Assembly: GCA_937885345.1 (NCBI GenBank)
Contig: CAKZZH010000131.1
Span: 1 to 48,276 of the forward strand
Source of the DNA: an uncultured Lachnospiraceae bacterium
GTDB lineage: Bacteria > Bacillota > Clostridia > Lachnospirales > Lachnospiraceae
DNA: 48,276 nucleotides
Reading direction: 5' to 3'
A program made the translations under genes and the position numbers. The notes below the pieces were generated by a model. It was not told the origin of the DNA and searched no databases. It saw only the letters and a program-made list of their open reading frames with translations. Below, in pieces: positions 16,519-24,771 of this stretch. How positions within the stretch are numbered: position 1 is the stretch's first letter; each line of letters starts with the position of its first letter.

Positions 16519-17629
16519 CGATATGCCGAAGCTTAATATTATGGTGCTTGGCAAGACGGGCGTAGGTAAGAGTACGCTTATCAACAATGTTTTCAGTCAT
16601 AATCTCGCTACGGTCGGTGTCGGCAAGCCTGTGACCGATGAGGTCAGAAAGTACGAGATAGAGGGCTTTCCTCTTGCCATATATGATACGCCGGGTACTG
16701 AGCTTGGCGGAGTAAACGGTATCGATAAAAGAATTAAGGACATTACGCAGCATATCAGCAAGGGTGTTACCGAGGCTAACCGTTCCGGTAAAATAGACGA
16801 GGCAATTCACTGTATCTGGTATTGTGTCAGCACAGCCTCACACCGTTTCGAAGAGGCGGAGAAGGATTTTATACAGAAGTTCCTCGGAGAGACTGCTAAA
16901 TACAATGTCCCGGTTATCGTTGTTCTTACGCAGTCTTATTCCAAGAAGGATGCAAAGGAATTAAAGAATGTTATAGAGGCTGAGAATCTGAATGTTGCAC
17001 AGGTGGTGCCCGTGCTTGCCCAGGATTATGTGATCGATGACGAATACACCGCTAAGGCTTACGGTCTCGATGTCCTTGTTGAGGTTATGAATAATGTGAT
17101 TCCCGATGCGATCAGGGAGACGCTTGCTTCTGTTCAGAAGGCGAATCTTAAACTCAAAGTTACAAAGGCGCACGCGATCGTTGCTGCCTCGGCAAGTGCT
17201 GCTGCCGCTACGGGCGCTATGCCGATACCCATTGCGGATTCGGCGGTTCTGATACCTGAGCAGATAGCGATGCTGTCCAATATTACCGCAGTATTCGGGC
17301 TTCCCGTAAGCAAGGCTGCAATCTCGACGATGCTTTCATCGACCATCGGAACTGCGGGAGCCACGCTCCTTGGCAAGACCATTGTGACTAATATTTTAAA
17401 ATGCATACCCGGATACGGAAGTGCAGCGGGAGGTGCAATATCCGGAACCGTTGCCGCCGCTATAACAGCAGCGCTCGGTGAGGCGTACATTGCGATCATG
17501 ACCCTTGTCTACAAGGGCGAGATGGACATTAATGATATGTCGACGGATAAGGGCCGCGGCGTAATGGAAACGATCTTTAAGGAGAAGCTGGGTATTAAAC
17601 GAAAGGATAACGGCGAAGAGGATGTGTAA
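16457..17629 (+). CDS. GTPase with hydrophobic C-terminal region, paralogue 2
   Basis: A 390-residue paralogue of the preceding protein, with GKTGVGKST at 32-40, DTPG at 77-80 and LTQS at 157-160 where NKxD is expected. Residues about 215-350 are Ala/Gly-rich with likely membrane-associating helices (around GAMPIPIADSAVL and GGAISGTVAAAI). The C-terminal tail is charged (KEKLGIKRK). Its ribosome binding site AGGAGG (16446-16451) lies inside the first gene, and the genes overlap by 62 bases, so the two are cotranslated and may form a heterodimer. Cellular role unknown. Confidence 0.78.
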   Translation: MGYNVEDVADKIIDTIKQTNNDMPKLNIMVLGKTGVGKSTLINNVFSHNLATVGVGKPVTDEVRKYEIEGFPLAIYDTPGTELGGVNGIDKRIKDITQHISKGVTEANRSGKIDEAIHCIWYCVSTASHRFEEAEKDFIQKFLGETAKYNVPVIVVLTQSYSKKDAKELKNVIEAENLNVAQVVPVLAQDYVIDDEYTAKAYGLDVLVEVMNNVIPDAIRETLASVQKANLKLKVTKAHAIVAASASAAAATGAMPIPIADSAVLIPEQIAMLSNITAVFGLPVSKAAISTMLSSTIGTAGATLLGKTIVTNILKCIPGYGSAAGGAISGTVAAAITAALGEAYIAIMTLVYKGEMDINDMSTDKGRGVMETIFKEKLGIKRKDNGEEDV

Positions 17630-17643
17630 GTGCGCCTGCATCT

Positions 17644-18471
17644 TTATCCGCGTCTTGCGGAGGGAGAGATCCCGTACTGTCTTTTAAATAATTTGGAAAA
17701 TTGAAATTCGTCATAGAATCCGTAACTGTGCGCGATGTCGTGCAATGAACGTTGCGGGTTGTAAGGCAAAGCATCATAAGCCATTGCGAGCTTTAGGTTC
17801 AGCTGATAGCGATGAACCGAGGTTCCGGTGGCTTTTTTGAATCTGTCCGAAAGAGTGCGCAGGCTTACGGAATATTTATCGGAGAGCTCGGAAGGTGAGT
17901 AAAATTTCTCGGGATTGGTGTGAAAATCCCTTATTATCCGGCTTATCATGGCATCCCTGGGATGCAGCTTGGTTGCGTGAATGTCTGCGAGAGCGATAAG
18001 AAGCTGATCCAGCAAAACCTGCATTTTGAGCTGCCTGCCGGGGATTGAATTGTCCCAGTAATGCTCGATGATCCTTTTGATATATCTGAGTACGTTTTCG
18101 CTTGCACTGCAGTCGGTCAGGTGGCTCAAACGCAGGATTTCCGGGGCATCCGAGGGCGCGGCATGCGTTGCCGGCGCACTATCGCCATCCAGTGCGGTAA
18201 AATGTATAAAGACATTTCTCATGTCTTTTGAGCACTTCTTTGTGCTGTAATGGTGCCGTCCGGGCACGAGGAGAAGTGCGCAGTCCGGACCGACATCGAA
18301 GCATACATCATCCTCCCAAATCTCCCAGCTCCCCTGCTGCATATAGAGGAGGTCGTATTCATCCATCACCCTGTCGGGGTGGTATATTCCCTCTTTACTG
18401 TAATTGTAATTGCACAAAGTTACCTGTCTTCTTCTGGAGGCATCAAGTGTAAGTTCTTCGTAATCACCCAT
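17644..18471 (-). CDS. AraC family transcriptional regulator
   Basis: A 275-residue regulator with an N-terminal cupin-like arabinose-binding-type domain (EYDLLYMQQGSWEI near 38-51, LLLVPGRHHY near 66-75) and a C-terminal double helix-turn-helix (about 180-275: SPSELSDKYSVS, then LHDIAHSYGFYDEFQFSKLFK) ending GISPSARRG. It is divergent from the GH127/GH146 lipoprotein gene, which it probably controls. AAAGGG lies before the start codon. It converges with the GTPase gene at a gap of 14 bases. Confidence 0.88.
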   Translation of the reverse strand: MGDYEELTLDASRRRQVTLCNYNYSKEGIYHPDRVMDEYDLLYMQQGSWEIWEDDVCFDVGPDCALLLVPGRHHYSTKKCSKDMRNVFIHFTALDGDSAPATHAAPSDAPEILRLSHLTDCSASENVLRYIKRIIEHYWDNSIPGRQLKMQVLLDQLLIALADIHATKLHPRDAMISRIIRDFHTNPEKFYSPSELSDKYSVSLRTLSDRFKKATGTSVHRYQLNLKLAMAYDALPYNPQRSLHDIAHSYGFYDEFQFSKLFKRQYGISPSARRG

Positions 18472-18525
18472 AAAATAAGCCCTTTCAGCGTTTCATAAAG
18501 TATGATTTGATATAATCTGCTCTAA

Positions 18526-18577
18526 ATATATGCCTAATTATACATGCAATTTCATTCTTTGTCCATTCTATATATGC
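18526..18577 (+). promoter_or_regulatory. Three ATAyATGC direct repeats in the AraC/GH127 space
   Basis: ATATATGC at 18526-18533, ATACATGC at 18540-18547 and ATATATGC at 18570-18577 have the same orientation, with starts 14 and 30 bases apart. The middle copy overlaps the -10 box of the AraC gene, and the outer copies lie around its start site and -35 box. AraC proteins bind direct half-sites, so these are good candidates for an autoregulatory operator; that is inference. Confidence 0.4.
18537..18565 (-). promoter_or_regulatory. Promoter of the AraC gene
   Basis: Minus-strand TGGACA (18565-18560), 17 bases, TATAAT (18542-18537). Confidence 0.6.
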
Positions 18578-18698
18578 ATTCATGGTGCTATATTGAAATC
18601 ACATACAGCGCGTAGGTGCGCACAATATGATCCATAAGAGGGTGCGCAAAGGTGAATGCAGACCAACGCGGTACAGTAATATTTTATGGGAGGTAAAC

Positions 18699-21600
18699 AT
18701 GAGGAGAAGAATATTTGCCGGCAGGACTTTGGCGGCAGTAATGGCAGGGTGCCTTATGATCTCGGGTTTTGCGGGATGTACGGGCACAGGCGGGGCGCAG
18801 GCTTCGCAGAGCGGTTCGTCGGCGAGCGCTTCGCAGTCGAATGCAGATTCGGACAGTGAGAACTCGGGAGGCTTTGGATCGACAATTAATGAAATCGAGG
18901 AGCTTGATATGAGCAATCTTTTATCGTTTGAACTGAGCGAGGTAGTGCAGGAGGATGAGTACTGTGAAAACGCACTTTCCCTTGAAATAGCATATCTTAC
19001 TTCGCTTGATGCGGACAGGCTGCTGGCGGGATTTCGAGAGACGGCCGGGCTTGATATGAAGGGCGCAAATCGTTACGGCGGATGGGAGAATTCTCTTATC
19101 GGTGGTCACACGATGGGACATTATCTTTCGGCTCTCGCGCAGGCCTATGCGAATGCGGGAACGAGCGGCGAAGATAAAGAAAAGCTCGGAGAAATAATCG
19201 ATTATACCTGCGGCGCACTGCTTGAGTGCCAGGAGAATTCCAAGGGTAAAGAGGGCTTTATTTTCGGAGCTACGATCCTTGATGAGAACAATGTTGAGCT
19301 GCAGTTTGACAATGTTGAGAGCAACAAGACCAATATCACAACGCAGGCGTGGGTGCCCTGGTACACGATGCATAAAATCCTTGCCGGCCTTATCGAAGTA
19401 TATGAGCTAAACGGCAATGAGGATGCGCTTACGGTTGCGAAAGGCCTTGGAAAATGGGTTTATGAGCGCTCATCGACCTGGACTCAAAATGTGAACAAGA
19501 TTGTTTTATCAATTGAATACGGCGGAATGAATGATGCTCTGTATGAACTTTACGCGATAACGGGTGAAGATGAATATGCCATTGCCGGCAGTCACTTCGA
19601 TGAGGATTTTCTGTATAAAAGAGTCGCAAACGGGCTTGAAAATGCGCTTAACGATCTCCATGCCAATACCACGATCCCCAAATTCATCGGTGCGCTGAAC
19701 AAATATATTGCCACGAACGGTAAAGTGATCGGCGGAGAGACGGTTGACGCGAGTGCATATCTTGAGTATGCAAAGGCTTTCTGGGATATGGTTGTCGAGA
19801 GGCATACCTATGTGACCGGCGCAAACAGCGAGTGGGAGCACTTTGGCAAGGATTACATTCTGGATGCGGAGAGGACCAATTGCAATAACGAGACCTGCAA
19901 TGTCTACAATATGCTTAAGCTCAGCCGTATGCTCTATGAGGTAACGGGTGATGCGAAATATATGGACTATTACGAGAACGCCTTTATTAACAGTATTTTA
20001 TCGTCGCAGAATCCGGAGAGCGGAATGACAACATATTTCCAGCCGATGGCGACGGGATATTTTAAAGTATACAGCACGGCCGAGAACAGCTTCTGGTGCT
20101 GTACCGGCTCGGGAATGGAGAATTTTACCAAGATTAATGACAGCATCTATTTCCATAAGGATGATACTCTGTATGTGAATATGTATTTTACATCCGAGGT
20201 AAAATGGGAAGATGCGGGTATAACCCTTAAGCAGGAGGCAAATATCCCGAACAGCGATGTGGTCAGATTCACGATAAGCGGTGCGGATGTGGACGGAAAT
20301 ATCGCATTCAGACTGCCTTCGTGGCTTAGTGACGAGGCTGCTCTTAAGGTTAACGGCAATGATGTTTCATACTCTGAAGTTTCCGGATATGCAGTGATTT
20401 CAGACCTTAAGGATGGGGATGTGATCGAGCTTACGCTTCCGATGGAGGTTAAGGCTTATTCGCTTCCCGATGATGAGTCTGCGATTGCTTTTAAATACGG
20501 GCCCATGGTGCTCAGTGCCGATCTTGGATGTGAGGATGAGAAGACCACAACCACCGGCGTTTCGGTAACGATCCCTGCGTTGAAGATCGTAGAGAGCGAG
20601 GAAATCGTGCTTCCTGATGGCGTGAGCCGCGAGGATCTTATGGAAAATGCGAATGATTATTTTACGATCACGGACAGCGAGGGCGCAATGGCGTTTGCGC
20701 TAGGCGGAAGCGATCTTGTGTATAATATTCATTATCTGAGATATAAAGAAAGATACGGAGTGTACTTTTATTTTAAGACGCAGGAAGAAATCGATGCCAA
20801 AGAGTCTGCCAAGAAGAGAAGTGAGGACACCGTTGTTGACACGGTTCAGCCGGGTTACGGACAATACGAGAGCGACGAACTTCACAATATGACGGACGGC
20901 GGCAGCGTTGGCGTGACGAATGACGGTACATACAGGTATGCTTCCGAGGGCGGATATTTTACATATATGATGGCTGTTGATGAGGAAGGAGATAATTATC
21001 TCTCCCTTACGCTAAGGGCCGAGGATAACGGCAAGTCGCTTCTTATTAAATCCGGTGACACGGTGCTTTTTGAGGATGTACTTGATTATATCGGGCTTGA
21101 CGAGGAGTACGAGCTCAGGGTTTACATTCCGGTTGAAGTTAAGGAGAGTGCTGTGAGCGTAAGCGCAAACGGCGAGAATCATAAGGTGATCCCGGTTACT
21201 TTCTCCGGAACAGATGGTGCAGAGTCTGCGAGAATATGTAATTTTGTATATATGCTGAGCGTGGTTAAACTCTATACGCCCGATCCGGCCGTTGCTTATT
21301 TTGTGGACTGCGGCGATTATGATGTGACGACGGTTTCTGAAGGTGATGCTTTTGGTGTGTTTAATTCGGTAACGGAGCAGATCTATGGCTATGACCCTGT
21401 AACCGGTATGAAATGGGGCCTTATCGACGATGCGAACGATATGTACGGCGGTTCTGCCAACAATGATGCGCTCTATACCGCGCATACCTGGGCATATGAA
21501 TTCAATGATTCGGACGGACTTAGTAAGACAGCGTCCAACAGATATACCAAGAATCAGTATGAGGACGGCATAACACCGAGGTATCTTGATTATGCCTTTG

Positions 21601-21848
21601 AGCTTGAGGATGGAGAATATACGGTTGAAATAGGCTTCTCGAATCCTTGGAACTGCTCTAATATGCACGATGTATATGCAAATATAGGCACGGATAACGA
21701 GCAGGTACTTGCTACCGGTTATAATGTAAGCAAGGGCGCACTTACCGCTAAGGTTACGGTTAAGGGCGGAAAGCTTACTCTGAACTTCCGTAATGCTACT
21801 TCAAGCGGCCTTGCCATAAACGTATCTTATATTAAAATAACTTTCTGA
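18699..21848 (+). CDS. Secreted GH127/GH146 beta-L-arabinofuranosidase lipoprotein
   Basis: A 1049-residue surface enzyme predicted to release beta-L-arabinofuranose. The signal peptide ends in the lipobox GFAGC (Cys27), followed by a Ser/Ala-rich linker. The DUF1680 catalytic barrel spans about 75-490. Its cysteine-zinc active site is visible as E-T-C at 398-400 and C-C at 467-468 in FWCCTGSGMEN; in characterised GH127 enzymes the first Cys of the pair is the nucleophile and Glu plus three Cys bind zinc. Beta-sandwich domains follow, and the last 150 residues form a malectin/CBM-like module. The FWCCTGSGMEN form and the length are closer to GH146 than to the cytoplasmic GH127 at 41027. The start has GGGAGG; an upstream in-frame ATG at 18627 would bury the signal peptide. 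Confidence 0.87.
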   Translation: MRRRIFAGRTLAAVMAGCLMISGFAGCTGTGGAQASQSGSSASASQSNADSDSENSGGFGSTINEIEELDMSNLLSFELSEVVQEDEYCENALSLEIAYLTSLDADRLLAGFRETAGLDMKGANRYGGWENSLIGGHTMGHYLSALAQAYANAGTSGEDKEKLGEIIDYTCGALLECQENSKGKEGFIFGATILDENNVELQFDNVESNKTNITTQAWVPWYTMHKILAGLIEVYELNGNEDALTVAKGLGKWVYERSSTWTQNVNKIVLSIEYGGMNDALYELYAITGEDEYAIAGSHFDEDFLYKRVANGLENALNDLHANTTIPKFIGALNKYIATNGKVIGGETVDASAYLEYAKAFWDMVVERHTYVTGANSEWEHFGKDYILDAERTNCNNETCNVYNMLKLSRMLYEVTGDAKYMDYYENAFINSILSSQNPESGMTTYFQPMATGYFKVYSTAENSFWCCTGSGMENFTKINDSIYFHKDDTLYVNMYFTSEVKWEDAGITLKQEANIPNSDVVRFTISGADVDGNIAFRLPSWLSDEAALKVNGNDVSYSEVSGYAVISDLKDGDVIELTLPMEVKAYSLPDDESAIAFKYGPMVLSADLGCEDEKTTTTGVSVTIPALKIVESEEIVLPDGVSREDLMENANDYFTITDSEGAMAFALGGSDLVYNIHYLRYKERYGVYFYFKTQEEIDAKESAKKRSEDTVVDTVQPGYGQYESDELHNMTDGGSVGVTNDGTYRYASEGGYFTYMMAVDEEGDNYLSLTLRAEDNGKSLLIKSGDTVLFEDVLDYIGLDEEYELRVYIPVEVKESAVSVSANGENHKVIPVTFSGTDGAESARICNFVYMLSVVKLYTPDPAVAYFVDCGDYDVTTVSEGDAFGVFNSVTEQIYGYDPVTGMKWGLIDDANDMYGGSANNDALYTAHTWAYEFNDSDGLSKTASNRYTKNQYEDGITPRYLDYAFELEDGEYTVEIGFSNPWNCSNMHDVYANIGTDNEQVLATGYNVSKGALTAKVTVKGGKLTLNFRNATSSGLAINVSYIKITF

Positions 21849-21860
21849 TATCATGTGAGT

Positions 21861-21885
21861 ATGCCGGTACTTTAGGTGCCGGCAT
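21861..21885 (+). terminator. Terminator after GH127/GH146
   Basis: ATGCCGGTA and TGCCGGCAT form a 9-bp stem with one wobble and a 7-base loop, followed by TTATC. The U-tract is weak. Confidence 0.6.
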
Positions 21886-21897
21886 TTATCACAAATT

Positions 21898-21929
21898 AAG
21901 AGACCGCCGCAATAATGCGACGGCCTCTT
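21898..21929 (-). terminator. Terminator of the ArsR-type gene
   Basis: Read on the minus strand, AGAGGCCGTCGCA pairs over 13 positions with TGCGGCGGTCTCT (two G-U wobbles) around a TTAT loop and is followed by TAATTTG. On the plus strand the two wobbles become A-C mismatches, so the structure is strong only in the ArsR transcript. Confidence 0.6.
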
Positions 21930-21960
21930 GGGTTATGGTAAAGAGAAAAGTTTAGGCAAA

Positions 21961-22884
21961 TTAGTTCACTTCATCGTAGAATAGCTTAACGATGATGTTC
22001 TGGTTATAATCTCCGAAGTCCGATCCGAAGAGAGTCATACCACCACAGTTGGCGGTGTCCTTGGGAACTTCGAATTTGAAATTGATTATACTGTTGTAGT
22101 CGAGATTAAGGTCGTTAATCGTGGTATTGGATATCTTGTTGGTACCATCGATAAAGGTTCCTTCGGTGTTGATTATCAGTGTCTTGAGCAGACCGTACTG
22201 ATTAAGAAGGGGCGGCCACCAGTGAGGCGAAAGCATTCCTTTACGTGCACCGTAATCTCCGGGGCTTATCCACTTGCCGAGGGAGATGTCATTGATATAG
22301 AAATATATATCGCTCGGATAATCCTCGTTAACTTCGGGGCATTCCGATGAAATCTCAAAGGATATCTGCAATTCTGCGAGTCTCTGACCGGCTTTAAGTC
22401 TGTTGGGAAGGGAATATACGATGCTTCCCCATCCGATCCAGAGAACGCCTGCATCGAATCGCTCGGGATAAGAGAAGGTTCTGGGATCGTCGAGCTCACC
22501 GATTATGGTATCTGCGGTTGAAAGTCCACAGGTGGGGTGAGGATCGATGTAAGAGAAGTGCCCTACCTTGATATCATCCTGATATGAAGGCTTAATGTCT
22601 CCGGCGTGATCCTGTGTCATCTCTATAAAAAGCTTATGGCATGTGGGTTTGATGATCTTCATTATCCCATGCTTGCCTGAAGTGACCTGGACCGTTACAA
22701 GCCCTGCTTCTTCAAGTTTGCCCACATGAAGGGATATTGCACTGTTGGTGAGGGAAAGTGCTGTGGCAAGGTCGTTCATGCTCATATCCTTACGATATAT
22801 GAGCTCCATTATCTTAAGCCTAGCGGGTGTGCTAAGCGCTTTGAATACATTTTCAGCTTCATCTAATGAGTGAAAATATAACAT
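21961..22884 (-). CDS. ArsR-type regulator with C-terminal sensor-like domain
   Basis: A 307-residue regulator, three times the usual ArsR length. Residues about 8-80 form a winged helix (FKALSTPARLKIMELI, then NDLATALSLTNSAISLHVGKLEEAGLV), without the metal-binding cysteines of ArsR/SmtB. From about 115 to 305 lies a beta-rich domain with many aromatic residues (PERFDAGVLWIGWGSIVY, PHWWPPLLNQYG), which I take as a sugar-binding jelly-roll. It is divergent from the arabinofuranosidase-transporter operon and likely represses it until an arabino-oligosaccharide binds. The protein begins directly with MLYFHSL; only a weak purine-rich AAGGAT precedes the ATG. Confidence 0.82.
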   Translation of the reverse strand: MLYFHSLDEAENVFKALSTPARLKIMELIYRKDMSMNDLATALSLTNSAISLHVGKLEEAGLVTVQVTSGKHGIMKIIKPTCHKLFIEMTQDHAGDIKPSYQDDIKVGHFSYIDPHPTCGLSTADTIIGELDDPRTFSYPERFDAGVLWIGWGSIVYSLPNRLKAGQRLAELQISFEISSECPEVNEDYPSDIYFYINDISLGKWISPGDYGARKGMLSPHWWPPLLNQYGLLKTLIINTEGTFIDGTNKISNTTINDLNLDYNSIINFKFEVPKDTANCGGMTLFGSDFGDYNQNIIVKLFYDEVN

Positions 22885-22935
22885 ATCCTTGCTTTTACCT
22901 CATTCCTGTCTTCGGTTTGAGTCAAATGTTTCACA

Positions 22936-22946
22936 AATGACTTAAA
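22936..22946 (+). promoter_or_regulatory. Operator box 1 (AATGACTTAAA)
   Basis: The box is repeated exactly at 23123-23133. Here it sits 7 to 17 bases downstream of the predicted ArsR-gene start site. It is the right part of an inverted repeat AGTCA-13 bases-TGACT. Position suggests autorepression. Confidence 0.45.
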
Positions 22947-22959
22947 TCTTTCTGTGATG

Positions 22960-22988
22960 AGTATATACTACGAAAATAAATCCGTCAA
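22960..22988 (-). promoter_or_regulatory. Promoter of the ArsR-type gene
   Basis: Minus-strand TTGACG (22988-22983), exactly 17 bases, TATACT (22965-22960). Both boxes differ from consensus at one position. Confidence 0.65.
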
Positions 22989-23058
22989 GCAGAAATGGTT
23001 TTCGTGAAAATGCACAAAATTTGCGGTCGTTTTTTGACAACAATATGTGAAAAATGTG

Positions 23059-23087
23059 TTGAAATTTTGAACGGGTTGGTATAAATT
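23059..23087 (+). promoter_or_regulatory. Probable promoter of the GH51-transporter operon
   Basis: TTGAAA at 23059-23064 with TATAAA at 23080-23085 (15-base spacer) or TAAATT at 23082-23087 (17-base spacer). The AT-rich run makes the exact -10 uncertain. The leader would be about 145 bases. Confidence 0.4.
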
Positions 23088-23122
23088 ATAAATATATTAA
23101 TTTAAAAGCGAAAAGGTCAAGC

Positions 23123-23133
23123 AATGACTTAAA
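23123..23133 (+). promoter_or_regulatory. Operator box 2 (AATGACTTAAA)
   Basis: Exact copy of the box at 22936-22946, here about 30 bases downstream of the predicted GH51 start site and within GTCA-AGCAA-TGAC. A repressor bound here would block elongation into the operon. Confidence 0.45.
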
Positions 23134-23239
23134 CAAACTAAAATATGTTTACCCTCTACTTAATAAAGTGGTTAATTTTTAAAAAGTTTAGCTGTCGTTG
23201 CGGGATTTTTATTTTAAAGAAAACAGGAGAACGAAGAGT

Positions 23240-24745
23240 ATGCAGAAGCTTTTTATCAACCCCAAGCACCAGTTAGGACACATCAATCCGGAGATTCAGG
23301 GACATTTCTCAGAGCATCTCGGAAGATGTATATATGAAGGGATCTTTGTCAAAGAAGATTCGGGTATCCCCAATGTCAACGGAATGAGAAAGGATGTAGT
23401 TGCAGCGCTTAAGGAAATGCAGATTCCCGTTCTCAGATGGCCCGGTGGATGCTTTGCCGATGAATATCATTGGAAGGACGGCATCGGACCCAAGGAAACA
23501 CGTAAGAAGATGATCAATACCCACTGGGGCGGTGTTACCGAGGATAACAGCTTTGGTACGCACGAGTTCATGGAACTTTGCAAGCAGCTCGGCTGTAAGA
23601 CATATATTAACGGTAATGTCGGAAGCGGAACCGTTCAGGAAATGAGCGAATGGGTTGAATATATGACATTTGAAGGCGTTTCTCCTATGGCGGATCTTCG
23701 TAAGGCTAATGGTCACGAGGAGCCTTGGAGAGTTGATTATTTTGGAGTAGGTAATGAAAACTGGGGCTGCGGTGGTAATATGACTCCCGAGTATTACGCT
23801 AATCTCTATAGGAGATATCAGACTTATGTTCGTACTTACAATCACGAGCGTCCTATCAAGAAGATTTGTGGCGGCCCCAATATAGATGATTACAACTGGA
23901 CAACGGGCGTTTGCGATGTATGCTTCAGAGCTCCCGAGTTCCTTCACGGATTTATGGACGGATTATCGATCCACTATTACACACATCCAGAAGGATGGGA
24001 AATCAAGGGCAGCGCTCTCGACTTCGATGAGAAGGTTTGGTACAAGACCTTAAGCAAGACACTTTATATAGAAGATCTTATCAATCATCACGGTGCGATC
24101 CTCGACAAGTATGACAAGCAGCACAAAGTCGGATTTGTCGTAGACGAGTGGGGAACCTGGTACACATGCGAGCCCGGAACCAATCCCGGATTCTTATATC
24201 AGCAGAACACCATCAGAGATGCACTTGTTGCAGGTATCAATCTTAATATCTTCAATAAGCATTGCGACAGAGTGATGATGGCCAATATCGCGCAGATGGT
24301 TAACGTGCTTCAGGCGGTTATCCTTACAGACGGCGACAAGATGATCCTCACACCTACATATCATGTATTCAATATGTACAAGCATCATCAGGATGCAGAG
24401 CTTCTTGAGAGTTATGTAGAGTCTGAGAAGATCGGACTTGAAGATCAGTTTATGGTTCCTTCGCTTAATGAATCCGTTTCAATAGCTAAGGACGGCAAGA
24501 TCCACATCACACTTAACAACCTCTCCGCTGACAGAGATTACGAAATCGAGGGTATTTTAACGGATACATCCGTAGCATCGGTTAAGGGAGAGATCGTAAC
24601 GGGTGATATGCATGATCATAACACCTTTGAGGATCCCGAGAAGGTTAAAACGGTAGCATTTGACGGATGCAAGATCGTTGACAACAAGCTTGTATTCACA
24701 ATTCCCGCTTGCAGCGTTCTTCACCTTGAAGTAACGACGGACTGA
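23240..24745 (+). CDS. abfA: Cytoplasmic GH51 alpha-L-arabinofuranosidase
   Basis: Releases alpha-L-arabinofuranose from imported arabino-oligosaccharides. The 501-residue length and absence of a signal peptide match bacterial intracellular AbfA enzymes. The strand HFSEHLGRCIYEG (22-34) opens the family fold; acid/base Glu173 lies in GVGNENWG and nucleophile Glu303 in VVDEWGTW. The start follows AGGAGAA at 23226-23232; an upstream in-frame codon at 23198 has no ribosome binding site. It is the first gene of a long operon whose next members are transporter components, and 26 bases separate it from the large solute-binding protein. Confidence 0.94.
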   Translation: MQKLFINPKHQLGHINPEIQGHFSEHLGRCIYEGIFVKEDSGIPNVNGMRKDVVAALKEMQIPVLRWPGGCFADEYHWKDGIGPKETRKKMINTHWGGVTEDNSFGTHEFMELCKQLGCKTYINGNVGSGTVQEMSEWVEYMTFEGVSPMADLRKANGHEEPWRVDYFGVGNENWGCGGNMTPEYYANLYRRYQTYVRTYNHERPIKKICGGPNIDDYNWTTGVCDVCFRAPEFLHGFMDGLSIHYYTHPEGWEIKGSALDFDEKVWYKTLSKTLYIEDLINHHGAILDKYDKQHKVGFVVDEWGTWYTCEPGTNPGFLYQQNTIRDALVAGINLNIFNKHCDRVMMANIAQMVNVLQAVILTDGDKMILTPTYHVFNMYKHHQDAELLESYVESEKIGLEDQFMVPSLNESVSIAKDGKIHITLNNLSADRDYEIEGILTDTSVASVKGEIVTGDMHDHNTFEDPEKVKTVAFDGCKIVDNKLVFTIPACSVLHLEVTTD

Positions 24746-24771
24746 TAGATTTGTAGGAGGCTTCGTTATTT

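Larger units (their letters stand above)
22885..23239. other. 355-bp divergent regulatory region
   Basis: A gene-free, AT-rich stretch between the ArsR-type gene and the GH51-transporter operon. It holds a strong promoter toward the regulator, a probable promoter toward GH51, and two identical 11-base boxes. A TTGACA at 23034-23039 lacks a good -10 partner. The last 100 bases form a long leader before GH51 with no obvious hairpin. Confidence 0.6.

Noticed and set aside
17644..17665. TCCGC-GTCTT-GCGGA hairpin at the end of the second AraC gene as a terminator
   Set aside because: The stem has only 5 pairs, lies inside the coding end and has no T-run.
23034..23062. TTGACA at 23034 as the GH51 operon promoter
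   Set aside because: No acceptable -10 box lies 16-18 bases downstream; the TTGAAA at 23059 is the better candidate.
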